Source: Akkermansiaceae bacterium
Lineage (GTDB): Bacteria; Verrucomicrobiota; Verrucomicrobiia; Verrucomicrobiales; Akkermansiaceae
DNA length: 64,000 bases
NCBI GenBank assembly: GCA_021733795.1
Contig: JAIPKB010000005.1
Span: forward strand, 1-64,000
Reading direction: 5' to 3'
Position numbers and translations under genes: made by a program. The notes below the pieces were generated by a model. The model did not search any database. It was not told where the DNA came from and was given only the letters and a program-made list of their open reading frames with translations. This document shows, one piece after another, positions 52,193-61,379 of this stretch. Every line of letters begins with the position of its first letter. Position 1 is the first letter of the stretch.

Positions 52193-52678
52193 TCACGGTG
52201 AGACCGCGAGCCGTTCGGTGGTGGTTTCGGCCGCGAACAGGAAGCCGTTTTCCTTGTAGGTTTTGAGGCGGAAATGGGTGGCGGTGGAAAGGACGCCTTC
52301 CAAGGAACTGAGTTTCTCCGAGACGAAGCGGGCCACCTCGCGGAGGTCGCCGCCTTCCACCACCACCATCAGATCGTAGCCACCACTGGCGAGGTAGCAG
52401 GAAACCACTTGGTCGAAGCGGGAGATGCGGGTGGCCAAGCGGTCGAAGCCGCCGCCGCGCTCGGGGGTGACCCTGACCTCGATGAAGGCGGAGACCGGGG
52501 TGTGGCCGGAGATCTCCGGGTTGATCACCGCGTGGTAGCCGAGAATGGTGCCTTCTTGTTCCCAAGTGGCGATGCGCCTCGCGACTTCGTCCTCCGCGAT
52601 GGCAAGCCATTCGGCGAGTTCGGCGTGGGAAATACGGGCCTTGCGGGAAAGCAGTTGGAGCAGGGGATCGAGGGACAT
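52193..52678 (-). CDS. Lrp/AsnC-family transcription regulator
   Basis: A 161-aa regulator with an N-terminal winged HTH (SHAELAEWLAIAEDEVARRI then ATWEQEGTILGYHAVINPEI) and a C-terminal RAM/AsnC ligand domain (VSAFIEVRVTPERGGGFDRL ... VSCYLASGGYDLMVVVEGGD). Typically senses an amino acid and oligomerises. It is the convergent neighbour of the exoprotein operon and ends 30 bp after its last stop. It may also regulate the adjacent carboxypeptidase, but no operator was identified. Confidence 0.93.
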   Translation of the reverse strand: MSLDPLLQLLSRKARISHAELAEWLAIAEDEVARRIATWEQEGTILGYHAVINPEISGHTPVSAFIEVRVTPERGGGFDRLATRISRFDQVVSCYLASGGYDLMVVVEGGDLREVARFVSEKLSSLEGVLSTATHFRLKTYKENGFLFAAETTTERLAVSP

Positions 52679-52680
52679 GG

Positions 52681-52725
52681 CTTTTAAAAGCTGAAATATT
52701 GAAATATTGAAATATTGGGGAGAGC
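52681..52725. repeat. Short GAAATATT direct repeats
   Basis: AAGCTGAAATATTGAAATAT and a third TGAAATATT form an AT-rich tandem run between two minus-strand genes. Related words (TTTCAGTATTTCAGC) occur near 23388. Confidence 0.6.
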
Positions 52726-53676
52726 TTATTCGCGGGGGAGACTGAGGATTTCGCGTTTGGGGTCTTTGACCGGGCTGCCGTTGGCCAGCCAGGCGTCGTA
52801 GGCGGCCCAGCCCTGGGTGAGCAGGGTGCGGGTGTGGCCGTAGCGATCGGGGCTGTCGAGGACGATGACGACCAGGCGGCGAGGGGTGGCTCCCTTGGTG
52901 CCATCGCGTTTGGTGCGGACGAGCGGTTGCTTGTCCATGCAGGTGGCGAGGCAGGCACCGGCGCCGCTGGTGGTGCCGGTCTTGATCCCGACGATGCCCT
53001 CTTCGCCGATGAGTTCGTTGGTATTGGGAACCCGGAAACTACGCTCGCCGGCGGGGCCGGTGACACTGATGCGGCGGTCTTCCTGGCGAACCATGAAATT
53101 GATGGCGTTGCGGCGCATGGTGACGATGCCGAGGCGGGCCATGTCGGCGGCGGTGGAGACCCCCTGCGCACCGGCGCGTTCAAGGCCATGCGGGTTGACG
53201 AATTTCGTTTGGGTCATCCCGCAGAACTGGGCGAGTTTGTTCATTTCCGCCACGAACAGGGCCACGGGATCGCCGGTTTTGCCACGTTTGGCGAGGATCT
53301 GGCGGCCGATGTTGTCGGCGATGGTGAGGGCGGCCAGGTTGTCCGAGCCGAGCAGCGCCGAGTAAAGCGCGTCGCGGAGGCTGAGGGAGTCGCCGGGTTG
53401 GAGGTTCATGGGGTTGGGCCCGCCGACCAAGGCAACGGTCTGCGGGGCGGTGAGCATGAACAGGCCGAGGTCGGTGCCGGTGGCGGTGGCCCAGTCCACG
53501 GCGACGATCGCCGTGGCCATCTTGGTGAGGCTGGCGACGGGCCGTTTGACCGTGGAATTGGTGCCGACGAGGATTTTTCCCGAGTAGGCTTCGACGACGA
53601 TGACGCTTTCTCTTGCCTGGGCATTGGCAGTGACCGGGAGCAGGGAGCAGAGGAGAGCGATGAGACGGGGGAGCAT
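52726..53676 (-). CDS. D-alanyl-D-alanine carboxypeptidase (peptidase S11, PBP5/7-like)
   Basis: A 316-aa periplasmic penicillin-binding protein. After the signal peptide (LIALLCSLLPVTANAQA) the three active-site motifs are intact: SxxK as SLTK near residue 50, SDN (LLGSDNLAALTIADN) near 110, and KTG as GIKTGTTSGAG near 230. It trims the terminal D-Ala of peptidoglycan stem peptides and so controls cross-linking. Lacks the usual C-terminal amphipathic domain of PBP5, hence more like PBP7. Upstream lie low-complexity repeats. Confidence 0.93.
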   Translation of the reverse strand: MLPRLIALLCSLLPVTANAQARESVIVVEAYSGKILVGTNSTVKRPVASLTKMATAIVAVDWATATGTDLGLFMLTAPQTVALVGGPNPMNLQPGDSLSLRDALYSALLGSDNLAALTIADNIGRQILAKRGKTGDPVALFVAEMNKLAQFCGMTQTKFVNPHGLERAGAQGVSTAADMARLGIVTMRRNAINFMVRQEDRRISVTGPAGERSFRVPNTNELIGEEGIVGIKTGTTSGAGACLATCMDKQPLVRTKRDGTKGATPRRLVVIVLDSPDRYGHTRTLLTQGWAAYDAWLANGSPVKDPKREILSLPRE

Positions 53677-53689
53677 GGGGATGGGAGGG

Positions 53690-53818
53690 GATCAGTGATC
53701 AGTGATCAGTGGAGAGGTGGAGAGGTGGAGAGGTGGAGAGGTGGAGAGGTGGAGAGGTGGAGAGGTGGAGAGGTGGAGAGGTGGAGAGGTGGAGAGGTGG
53801 AGAGGTGGAGAGGTGGAG
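53690..53818. repeat. Tandem repeats: GATCAGT x3 then 8-bp GGAGAGGT x13.5
   Basis: 53690-53710 is three GATCAGT units. 53711-53818 is about 13.5 exact copies of GGAGAGGT. No spacers, so it is not a CRISPR. It is a potential slippage (phase-variation-like) array just upstream of the carboxypeptidase gene; the 8-bp unit is not a multiple of three. Confidence 0.95.
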
Positions 53819-53949
53819 GCGTGACTATAGCTGTGGACGGTGGTAACTCAATCCCAAAGGCGGGATAAATCGCGGATTGGCGTTTTTGCCTTGGAGGTCG
53901 TGCTTGACTGGGGGTGGGGCGGGGGGTGAGGATCTCTCCGGAGTTTGCC

Positions 53950-54183
53950 ATGCCTACCTATCTATACGAGACATTGCCTGAAGACCCGGCGCTTGCGCCG
54001 GAGCGGTTTGAAGTGAAACAGAGCATGAAGGATGCCGCGTTGACGCGGCATCCGGAAAGCGGTGTGCCGGTCCGGCGGGTGCTGGTGGGAGGATTCGCGC
54101 CGATGGGGCTGGGCAAGGGCCAGAAATCGCCAGCCAGTCCGCCCCGTTCCCATCCGGGGGGGTGTTCCTGCTGCCGGCACTGA
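53950..54183 (+). CDS. FmdB-like small zinc-ribbon-type protein
   Basis: A 77-aa protein opening MPTYLYETLPEDPALAPERF with the FmdB-like N-terminus (MPTYxYxC...FE..QSM.D..L) but lacking the N-terminal Cys pairs; four Cys-like ligands are confined to the C-terminal CSCCRH. Probably a degenerate or variant zinc-binding regulatory protein. Complete with start in a clear context. It converges with the PBP1A gene 28 bp away. Confidence 0.65.
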   Translation: MPTYLYETLPEDPALAPERFEVKQSMKDAALTRHPESGVPVRRVLVGGFAPMGLGKGQKSPASPPRSHPGGCSCCRH

Positions 54184-54211
54184 GCAGGGCTGCGGAGGGG
54201 GAAACGGGGAA

Positions 54212-56641
54212 CTAGTCGTCCTCAATGGTGAGGCGGCCCGGGCGAGGGAGGATGATTATTTCATCGCCGTCACCGACATCGAGGCTGTCGAGGACATTGG
54301 TGCGGTGGCGGATCATGCCGGAGGCCTTCGAAACGGCCGTGGAACTCGGCACCTCGGCGTGGTAGGGATCGTCGCCGACGATCACGGGTTGCTTGGGGAG
54401 GATCGGTGCCTCGTTGAGCGCGGGCAGGCTAGCGATGGCGAGTTCGTGCGGAATACCGTCCGATGAGGTGCCCGCGTGCTTTCCACAGAATGCCATCGAC
54501 TCGGTGCCCTTGCGGAAATACTCGGTCACGGCGGTGGAGGAGGAACGCGGTTTGCCGGTGGTTTCATCCTCGACCATCTCTTGGCAGAACTGGGTGGCAC
54601 GCTGGCCGGAGATGGTGCAGATCTGGGCCTCCACCACCGAGGCGGGGACTTCGAACCGGCCGCCGCCGAACGAGGGTGCCGCCGCATTCATCGCCGCCTG
54701 CCAGACCGGCAGCGCCAGATCGCGGCTGAAGGCACCGGGGTAAATCGAGCCCGCATTGGCTTGGAGGAATCCGGTCCACACCCCGCAGGTGACCCGCTTG
54801 TTGTAGCCGATGAACCAGGTGTCCGCAAAATCATGGGTGCTGCCACCTTTGCCGGCACCGGGGAAGGGCCGCTCGATCAGGCCGTCGATCGCGCCGCGCG
54901 AGGAGCCCCGCTCACAGGAGCCGGCCATCATGCTGTGAATCTGCCAGGCGGTAGCGTCATCAATGATTTGCCGCGATTCGGGGAGTTGATACTCCCGGCG
55001 AAACCGCAGGCGGCCGCCGGCATCCTCGATCCGGTCCACATAAACGAGTTTTCCAATCCCGGACCGGCCCCCCCTGGCGAAGGCGGAAATGCCCATCACC
55101 GCCTGTTTCATGGAGGCTTCCTCCCAACCCACGTTGAGCCGGGGGAGCAATTCCGCCGTGTGCATGGGCAGGCCGAAGGCGGAGCCGACCTCGGCGATCC
55201 GTTGGAGGCCGACCATGTTGGCGAATCTAACGGTGGCGGCGATCTTCGATTGTTCGAAGGCGCGGCGGGCGGTGATCCGGCCTTCATAGACGGGTGCGTC
55301 CACTTCCATCCCCCATTCGCCGAGGATGCCTTCGCGCCCGCCGATCATCACCGAGCGGTTGTCCATGGCCTCGTCCTCCACCACGGTGCCCGGGGTCTCG
55401 TTGCCGCTGAGGCCGGCCGCATAAAGAAACGGGAAAAAGGCGGTCCCCAACGGGCGTTTGCCGGATTCCACGAAATCGAAGGGAACCTGGGCGTAATCGC
55501 GGCCGCCGACGTGGGCGAGCACATCGCCGTTGTCGTGATCGACCATCAACACGGCACCCTGCAGGTATTCGGCGGGTTTGTCCGGGTCCTTGCGGTAGTC
55601 GGCGTATTTCGGGTGGGCGTATCCGGGCCGGATTTCGGCGCGGGCGAGGGATGCCATCAGCGCTTGTTGGGCGGCGTCCTGGGCTTCGGCGAGAATCGTG
55701 GTGTGGATTTTGAAGCCGCCTTGGGCCAGGCCGTCCGGACCCAGTGCCTGGCTGACCGCTTCCGCCACGCGTTCGTAGAGGTGGGAGGTCCCGCGCTGGA
55801 GCGGTTTCGGGTTGAGGGCCAGCGGTTCGCGCATGAACTTGCTGGCCTCGTCGAGTTTGATCATGCCCTCCTCCGCCATGCGGCCGAGCACGTAGTTGCG
55901 GCCGTTGAGGTTGGCTTCCGGGTTGTTGAGGGGGGAGCGGCCGGTGGGGTTTTTGATCAGGGTGACGAGCGACGCGCACTCGGGCGTGCTGAGATCCTTC
56001 GGTTCCTTGCCGAAATACCCGAGCGAGGCCGAGCGGATGCCGTAGTAGCCGCTGCCGAAGTAGATGCGGTTGAGGTAGAACTCGAGGATGTCGCGCTTGT
56101 TGGTGTAGCGGCGCTCGATCCGCAGGGCGAGGAAGATTTCCACCAGTTTGCGGTCGTTTTTCGACTCGTTGCGGCGGAGGGCTTCCTGTTTGAGGGCGTA
56201 GGCGTTGCGGGCGAGTTGCTGGGTGATGGTGCTCGCTCCCTGGCTGTTGCCTTCGAGGTTGTAGATGACCGCCCGCAGGATGCCGATGTAATCGACGCCG
56301 TTATGGGAGAAAAACCGCGAATCCTCGCCGGCGCAGAGGGCGTTGATGAAGCGCTCCGGCACCTCACTGATGGGACGGTAGCTGCGGTTTTGGACAAAGA
56401 TCCGGCCGATTTCCTTGCCGTTGCGGTCAAGGATGACGCTCGGGACCTCCAGCACGTTGATTTGCTCCAGATCGTAGCTGGCGGCCCGCTCGCGGTAGGT
56501 GCGGGTGTAACGCTCGACGAAGATCAGTCCGGTCGCCGCTACCGCCAGCATGAGTAGCAACAAGCCAAGCCAGAAGCCTTTGCGCTTGTAAAACCGCCGT
56601 TTCCGGGGCTTGTTTCTGAGTCTGTTCTGACGTATTGCCAT
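54212..56641 (-). CDS. PBP1A-type glycosyltransferase with degenerate transpeptidase motifs
   Basis: An 809-aa membrane protein (TM GFWLGLLLLMLAVAATGLIF). The GT51 peptidoglycan glycosyltransferase domain is intact (ALCAGEDSRFFSHNGVDYIG, GNSQGASTITQQLARN, NRIYFGSGYYGI). The transpeptidase domain keeps the fold but not the chemistry: SxxK reads TAFF (T400-F403), SxN reads SKI (S465-I467), and KTG reads KGG (K598). I infer a lipid II polymerase without cross-linking activity. I use ATG 56641, which overlaps the divergent start of the methyltransferase; a TTG at 56659 could add six residues. The C-terminal tail has a PKQPVIVGDDPYHAE segment. Confidence 0.88.
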   Translation of the reverse strand: MAIRQNRLRNKPRKRRFYKRKGFWLGLLLLMLAVAATGLIFVERYTRTYRERAASYDLEQINVLEVPSVILDRNGKEIGRIFVQNRSYRPISEVPERFINALCAGEDSRFFSHNGVDYIGILRAVIYNLEGNSQGASTITQQLARNAYALKQEALRRNESKNDRKLVEIFLALRIERRYTNKRDILEFYLNRIYFGSGYYGIRSASLGYFGKEPKDLSTPECASLVTLIKNPTGRSPLNNPEANLNGRNYVLGRMAEEGMIKLDEASKFMREPLALNPKPLQRGTSHLYERVAEAVSQALGPDGLAQGGFKIHTTILAEAQDAAQQALMASLARAEIRPGYAHPKYADYRKDPDKPAEYLQGAVLMVDHDNGDVLAHVGGRDYAQVPFDFVESGKRPLGTAFFPFLYAAGLSGNETPGTVVEDEAMDNRSVMIGGREGILGEWGMEVDAPVYEGRITARRAFEQSKIAATVRFANMVGLQRIAEVGSAFGLPMHTAELLPRLNVGWEEASMKQAVMGISAFARGGRSGIGKLVYVDRIEDAGGRLRFRREYQLPESRQIIDDATAWQIHSMMAGSCERGSSRGAIDGLIERPFPGAGKGGSTHDFADTWFIGYNKRVTCGVWTGFLQANAGSIYPGAFSRDLALPVWQAAMNAAAPSFGGGRFEVPASVVEAQICTISGQRATQFCQEMVEDETTGKPRSSSTAVTEYFRKGTESMAFCGKHAGTSSDGIPHELAIASLPALNEAPILPKQPVIVGDDPYHAEVPSSTAVSKASGMIRHRTNVLDSLDVGDGDEIIILPRPGRLTIEDD

Positions 56642-57878
56642 GATTGATCGTGAATCCAAACCGCCCGTTCCGGCGGCATTGCCGGAGAATCCTTATGCCA
56701 AGGCCACGGGCTCGGCAAGCCCGGAGTTGGAGGATCTGCTGCGTCGGCGGATCGAGGCCGGAGGACCGCTGGACTTTGCGGATTTCATGGCCGCCGCCCT
56801 CTATCACCCGGAGGCGGGGTATTACGCCCGGAGCACGGAGCAGGTCGGGCGGGGCGGGGATTTTTTCACCAGTGTGAGTGTGGGAGAGCTGTTTGGCGGG
56901 TTGCTGGCGCGGCGGTTTCTCGGGTGGTGGCTGGCGGCGGGCTCCCCCGCAAGTTGGCGGATCATCGAGGGTGGTGCCCACGACGGCACGCTGGCCCACG
57001 ACGTGCTCACCGCGCTGCACGGGCTTTCGCCGGAGGCGTTTCACTCGCTGGAGTACGCCATTCCCGAGCCGTTGCCGCGGTTGCGTGCCGCCCAACAGGA
57101 GAAGCTCGCCGGGTTTCAGGACCGGGTCCGGGTGCTGGAGGATGTCGGGTCGCTCGCGGGGCGGCCGCTGCCGGGGCTTGTTTTCGGCAACGAGGTGATC
57201 GACGCGTTGCCTTGCCAGGTGGTCGAGCGGCGGAACGGGGGCTGGTGCCTATGCCGGGTGGGACACCGCCCGGGGCAGGGGTTCCATTGGGTGGTGGCGG
57301 AACCGCCGGTGGATGCCGGGTTGGTCCGGGCGCTGGCGCGGTTGGACGGGGATTTTCCTGATGGCTATCGGACGGAAATCCGCACGCAGGAGGTGTTGGT
57401 CGGGTTTCTCGAGCCGCTGCTGGCGGCCTTGGACTCTGGTCTGATGATTTGGGTGGACTATGGCTTTGCCCGGCCCGAATACCATCACCCCGCCCGCACC
57501 GAGGGCACCTTGCGGGCTTACGTCCGGCACCGGGTGGCGGGCGATCCGCTGCGGCATCCGGGGATGGCGGATTTAACGGCGCACGTCGAGTTCACCGGGT
57601 TGGCGGAGGCGGCTGGCACGCTGGGTGCCCGGCCGCTGGCGTTTCGGGATCAGGCGGCGTGGCTCACCGGATTGGCCCGCCCGTGGTTGCTGGAGATGGA
57701 GGGTCGGCCGGATCCCAAGGCGATCCGCCAGTTTCAGACGCTCACCCACCCGGGACAACTTGGCGCGCGATTTCACGTGTTGGAACTCGCCTGGCGGGAT
57801 GCTGCCGCGCCTGCCACGCCGCCGTCCGTCCAGCACCGGCTCGCGCTGGCTGAGGGCTGCCCCTTAGACGCAGATTGA
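56640..57878 (+). CDS. MidA/NDUFAF7-family SAM-dependent methyltransferase
   Basis: A 412-aa protein of the DUF185/MidA family: FADFMAAALYHPEAGYYARS, VGRGGDFFTSVSVGELFGGL, IIEGGAHDGTLAHDVL (SAM-binding loop), LVFGNEVIDALPCQVVER (catalytic NE-DALP) and MIWVDYGFARPEYHHPARTE then GTLRAY. Family members methylate an Arg of respiratory complex I subunits and aid its assembly. The ATG at 56640-56642 overlaps the PBP1A start on the other strand, so the two genes diverge with no intergenic space. Confidence 0.92.
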   Translation: MIDRESKPPVPAALPENPYAKATGSASPELEDLLRRRIEAGGPLDFADFMAAALYHPEAGYYARSTEQVGRGGDFFTSVSVGELFGGLLARRFLGWWLAAGSPASWRIIEGGAHDGTLAHDVLTALHGLSPEAFHSLEYAIPEPLPRLRAAQQEKLAGFQDRVRVLEDVGSLAGRPLPGLVFGNEVIDALPCQVVERRNGGWCLCRVGHRPGQGFHWVVAEPPVDAGLVRALARLDGDFPDGYRTEIRTQEVLVGFLEPLLAALDSGLMIWVDYGFARPEYHHPARTEGTLRAYVRHRVAGDPLRHPGMADLTAHVEFTGLAEAAGTLGARPLAFRDQAAWLTGLARPWLLEMEGRPDPKAIRQFQTLTHPGQLGARFHVLELAWRDAAAPATPPSVQHRLALAEGCPLDAD

Positions 57879-57937
57879 ACTGGCTAAACGGGCACATCGA
57901 GTTGATTCGCTCCCCCCTCGCAGGGCGGCATAAGAAG

Positions 57938-57987
57938 GGTGGACATTCCTGTCCGCCAGATAAGGAGGGCGGACATTCCTGTCCGCC
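57938..57987. repeat. Tandem 20-bp palindromes GGCGGACATTCCTGTCCGCC
   Basis: Two near-identical palindromes (57938-57957 with one mismatch, and 57968-57987) with spacer CAGATAAGGAGG-like. They form hairpins and lie after the methyltransferase, so they may stabilise or terminate the transcript. The unit resembles a REP element. Confidence 0.85.
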
Positions 57988-58132
57988 AGCCAAAGAGGCG
58001 GGAAAGATGCGCCCATGAGCCGCCCGATAGAGCCTGCTTGGGCTCTCGTTTCGCATCCCTTGGGCCAGTGCCCCGGCTCCTGATCGACGCCGGAACGAAA
58101 GATGTTTGGTCAACGTTCAGTAGTGTTTCAGA

Positions 58133-61100
58133 GTGTTTCGATCCTTTTACCGCCTGTCTTTGTGGAATTTCGCCATCCCCCTGGTGGGGCTGGTGATGGT
58201 CTTGGCGGGTTGTGATAACCCCCGGATCGCCAGCGATGCAGCCACCTCCGGGGAAGGAGTGATCGCAGCTGGCATGGTGTCCGCCACCAAGACGGATTTC
58301 AATCGCGACGTCCGCCCGATTTTATCCGACCGATGTTTCGGCTGCCACGGTCCGGATGCCAACAAGGGTCGCCGCGCGGGCCTGCGCCTCGATACGCCGG
58401 AGGGGGCCACCGCGTTGTTGAAAAGCGGCCACCGCGCGATTGTTCCCGGCAAGCCCGACGCCAGCGCGATGGTGGGCCGGATCCACGCGGGCGATCCCGA
58501 CGACATCATGCCGCCCGCCAAACTCAACCGTCCGCTGTCCGCCGCTGAGCGTGACATCCTGACCCGCTGGATCGCCGAGGGTGCCCAATACCAACCCCAC
58601 TGGGCCTTTGTGCCGGTCCGCCGGTTGGCTCCGCCCGCCGTCGCCAACCCGGATTGGTGCAGGGACGGGATTGATCGTTTCGTGCTCGCCAAACTGGAGG
58701 AGCAAAAACTGGTCCCCAACGCCCCCGCCGACCGTTCCACCCTGTTGCGCCGGGTCTCCTTCGCGCTCACCGGGCTGCCCCCCACGCCGGAACAGCTCGA
58801 TGCTTTTATCAACGACCCGTCGCAGGATGCCTATGAACAGCAGGTAGACGCCCTGCTCGCCGCGCCCGCCTACGGCGAACGCCTCGCCCAGGACTGGCTC
58901 GATGTGGCCCGTTTTGCCGACACCTACGGCTACCAGTCCGACGTCGCCTGTTTCGTCTGGCCATGGCGCGACTGGGTGATCAAGGCCTTCAACGACAACC
59001 TTCCCTATGATCAGTTCATCGTCTGGCAGATCGCCGGCGACCTGCTGCCCGCCGCCAGCCAGGATCAGCGGTTGGCCACCACCTTCAACCGGCTCCACCG
59101 GCAGACCCAGGAAGGGGGCTCGATCGAAGCCGAGTTCCGCCAGGAATATGTCTCCGACCGCGTTCACACCTTCGGCACCGCGTTTCTCGGACTCACGCTG
59201 GAGTGCGCGAAATGTCATGACCACAAATACGACCCGATTCCGCAGGCCGACTATTACAGCCTCGCCTCGATGTTCGGTCAGATCGACGAGTGCGGGCTCT
59301 ATCCATATTCACTCCAGACCACGGCGCCGGAGCCCTCGATGCGGCTGGAGCAGCCCGAGCACGGTCCGGAAATCGCCAAGCGCAGCGAGGCGCTGGCGCT
59401 GGCGGAAGCGGCCTATCAGACGCTGGCCGCCGCCCGTGGTCCGGCGTTTGACGCCTGGCTGGCCGCCACTCCGGAGGTGCCGCTCACTTCGTGCGCGGCC
59501 AGTTATCCGCTCGCTGCCGTGGAGGGCGGGAAATGCGCCAATCTCGTGCCCGGTGCCGCTCCGGCCGGTGTTTCCGGCGGCCAGCTCAAGCCGGTCGCCG
59601 GCGGCCTGGAGTTTGATGGTGACACGGTGTTGCAACTTGATGGCACCGCAGGCATTACCCGCCACGACCCCTTGAGCATCTCGCTGCGGATCTTCAGTCC
59701 CGGGCCCAAGGAGCGGGCCCTCATCCTGCACAGCGGTCCGGCCATGTTCTCCCAGGCGGCGGATGCCTCTGGCTTCGAGTTGTTGTTGGAACATGACAAG
59801 TTGCGCTGGAGTTGCATTCACCTCTGGCCGGGTTGCGCCGCCTCCATCGAAACCCGCGAACCTTTCCCCACCGGCAAATGGGTGCGGCTCACCGTTACCT
59901 ATGACGGTAGTTCCAGGGCCGGAGGATTACATATCTATTTGGATGGGCGGCTGGTTGAGACGGATATCGTGCGGGACCATCTCGACAAACCGATCATCGC
60001 CGAGACGATCCGCGTCGGCGCCCGGCCGCGGGACGACCGGGGATTCGCCCAAGGGCGGCTTGGCGAGCTGGCGGTCTTCCGTGCCGTCCTCACGCCGGTG
60101 GAAGTGGCGGCGCTGGCCGGGCAACCGCTCGCCGGCGTGCTCCAGCGGGCCAGGTCAGCCGACCCGGAGGCCGCCGCCGGACTCAGGGAATATTACATAA
60201 CTCATGTCGATCCCGAACTGGCCGCCGCGCGCAGTGCGGTCACCGCCGCCCGCAAACATTTATACGATGACTATCTGGACCGCATTCCGCTGATCATGGT
60301 GATGCGGGAAAGCCCCTATCGGAAACAATTCCACGTCCTCACCCGCGGTGATTACGCCTCGCCGGACCCCGCCAGGCCGGTGGAACCCGCCCCCCCCGCT
60401 GCGGTCATGCCGTTTTCCGGAGATCTGCCCCGCAACCGCCTCGGTCTCGCCCGCTGGCTGACCGATCCCGCCAATCCGCTGGCGGCGCGGGTTGCCGTGA
60501 ACCGGTTCTGGAGCCAGTGCTTTGGCAGCGGGATCGTGCCCACCCAGGAAAACTTCGGCCTCCAGGGGGATGCGCCGAGTCATCAGGAGTTGTTGGATTC
60601 CCTGGCCTATGAGTTTATTGACAGCGGTTGGGATGTGAAACGGCTGCTCAAACGCATCGTGACGAGCGCCACCTTCCGCCAGGCGTCGGCCGCCACCCCG
60701 GAGAAACTCGAGCTTGATCCTAACAATCGCCTGCTGGCCCGCGGTCGGGGTTACCGGCTTTCGGCCGAGGCGATCCGCGACCAGGCGTTGCTGGCGGCCG
60801 GGTTGCTGGTGCAGAAGGTGGGTGGCCCCAGCGTGAAGCCGTGGCAGCCGCCCGGGTTGTGGTCGGAGGCCGGAGCCTCCGGTGGCGAATACCAACCGGA
60901 CACCGGCGAAGGACTGCACCGCCGGAGTCTTTATACCTATCGCAAGCGCACCGCGCCGCCGCCAGGGATGCTCACGCTCGATGCCGGCAGCCGGGAAATC
61001 TGCCAGGCCCGGCGGTTGGTCACCAATACCCCGCTGCAACCGCTCATGCTGCTCAACGACCCGGCCTTTTTCGAATGCGCGCTCAAGCTCGCCGAGCGTT

Positions 61101-61348
61101 GCGCCGGCGGGCCGTCGGCGGATCCCGTCGCCCGGACCGCCCGGGCCTTTCTCACGCTGACCAGCCGCCAGCCGCGGGACCCGGAGCAGCAGGCGATGCT
61201 CGCCCTCTATCAAACCCTGCTCGCCCGCTATCAGGGCGACCGCACGGCGGCCAAGGCGGTCTGTGGCCTGGATGATCCGCCGCTTGCCGCCCTTACCGTC
61301 ATTTGCTCCACCCTGCTGGCGGCGGATGCCACCATCACCTGCCGCTGA
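58133..61348 (+). CDS. DUF1549/DUF1553 (PSD1) cytochrome-like lipoprotein with internal LamG domain
   Basis: A 1071-aa lipoprotein ([10 protein letters not shown] lipobox, Cys27). The N-terminal PSCyt1/cytochrome-c-like segment has C68-F-G-C71-H72 (RCFGCHGPD). DUF1549 follows, including [20 protein letters not shown] then [13 protein letters not shown], a second CxxCH. A LamG-like jelly-roll ([20 protein letters not shown] ... [18 protein letters not shown]) is inserted before DUF1553 ([20 protein letters not shown] ... [20 protein letters not shown]). Typical of PVC bacteria and linked to outer-surface polymer degradation. GTG 58133 is the likely start. 31 bp upstream of its DUF1501 partner. 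Confidence 0.93.
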   Translation: MFRSFYRLSLWNFAIPLVGLVMVLAGCDNPRIASDAATSGEGVIAAGMVSATKTDFNRDVRPILSDRCFGCHGPDANKGRRAGLRLDTPEGATALLKSGHRAIVPGKPDASAMVGRIHAGDPDDIMPPAKLNRPLSAAERDILTRWIAEGAQYQPHWAFVPVRRLAPPAVANPDWCRDGIDRFVLAKLEEQKLVPNAPADRSTLLRRVSFALTGLPPTPEQLDAFINDPSQDAYEQQVDALLAAPAYGERLAQDWLDVARFADTYGYQSDVACFVWPWRDWVIKAFNDNLPYDQFIVWQIAGDLLPAASQDQRLATTFNRLHRQTQEGGSIEAEFRQEYVSDRVHTFGTAFLGLTLECAKCHDHKYDPIPQADYYSLASMFGQIDECGLYPYSLQTTAPEPSMRLEQPEHGPEIAKRSEALALAEAAYQTLAAARGPAFDAWLAATPEVPLTSCAASYPLAAVEGGKCANLVPGAAPAGVSGGQLKPVAGGLEFDGDTVLQLDGTAGITRHDPLSISLRIFSPGPKERALILHSGPAMFSQAADASGFELLLEHDKLRWSCIHLWPGCAASIETREPFPTGKWVRLTVTYDGSSRAGGLHIYLDGRLVETDIVRDHLDKPIIAETIRVGARPRDDRGFAQGRLGELAVFRAVLTPVEVAALAGQPLAGVLQRARSADPEAAAGLREYYITHVDPELAAARSAVTAARKHLYDDYLDRIPLIMVMRESPYRKQFHVLTRGDYASPDPARPVEPAPPAAVMPFSGDLPRNRLGLARWLTDPANPLAARVAVNRFWSQCFGSGIVPTQENFGLQGDAPSHQELLDSLAYEFIDSGWDVKRLLKRIVTSATFRQASAATPEKLELDPNNRLLARGRGYRLSAEAIRDQALLAAGLLVQKVGGPSVKPWQPPGLWSEAGASGGEYQPDTGEGLHRRSLYTYRKRTAPPPGMLTLDAGSREICQARRLVTNTPLQPLMLLNDPAFFECALKLAERCAGGPSADPVARTARAFLTLTSRQPRDPEQQAMLALYQTLLARYQGDRTAAKAVCGLDDPPLAALTVICSTLLAADATITCR

Positions 61349-61379
61349 CCCGGAGCCACCCGCGCCAATCCGCACGATC

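Noticed and set aside
53711..53818. CRISPR array
   Set aside because: Repeats are only 8 bp and contiguous with no spacers; no cas genes nearby.
54476..56557. Long plus-strand open frame opposite the PBP1A gene
   Set aside because: No domain features; the antisense strand has clear GT51 motifs.
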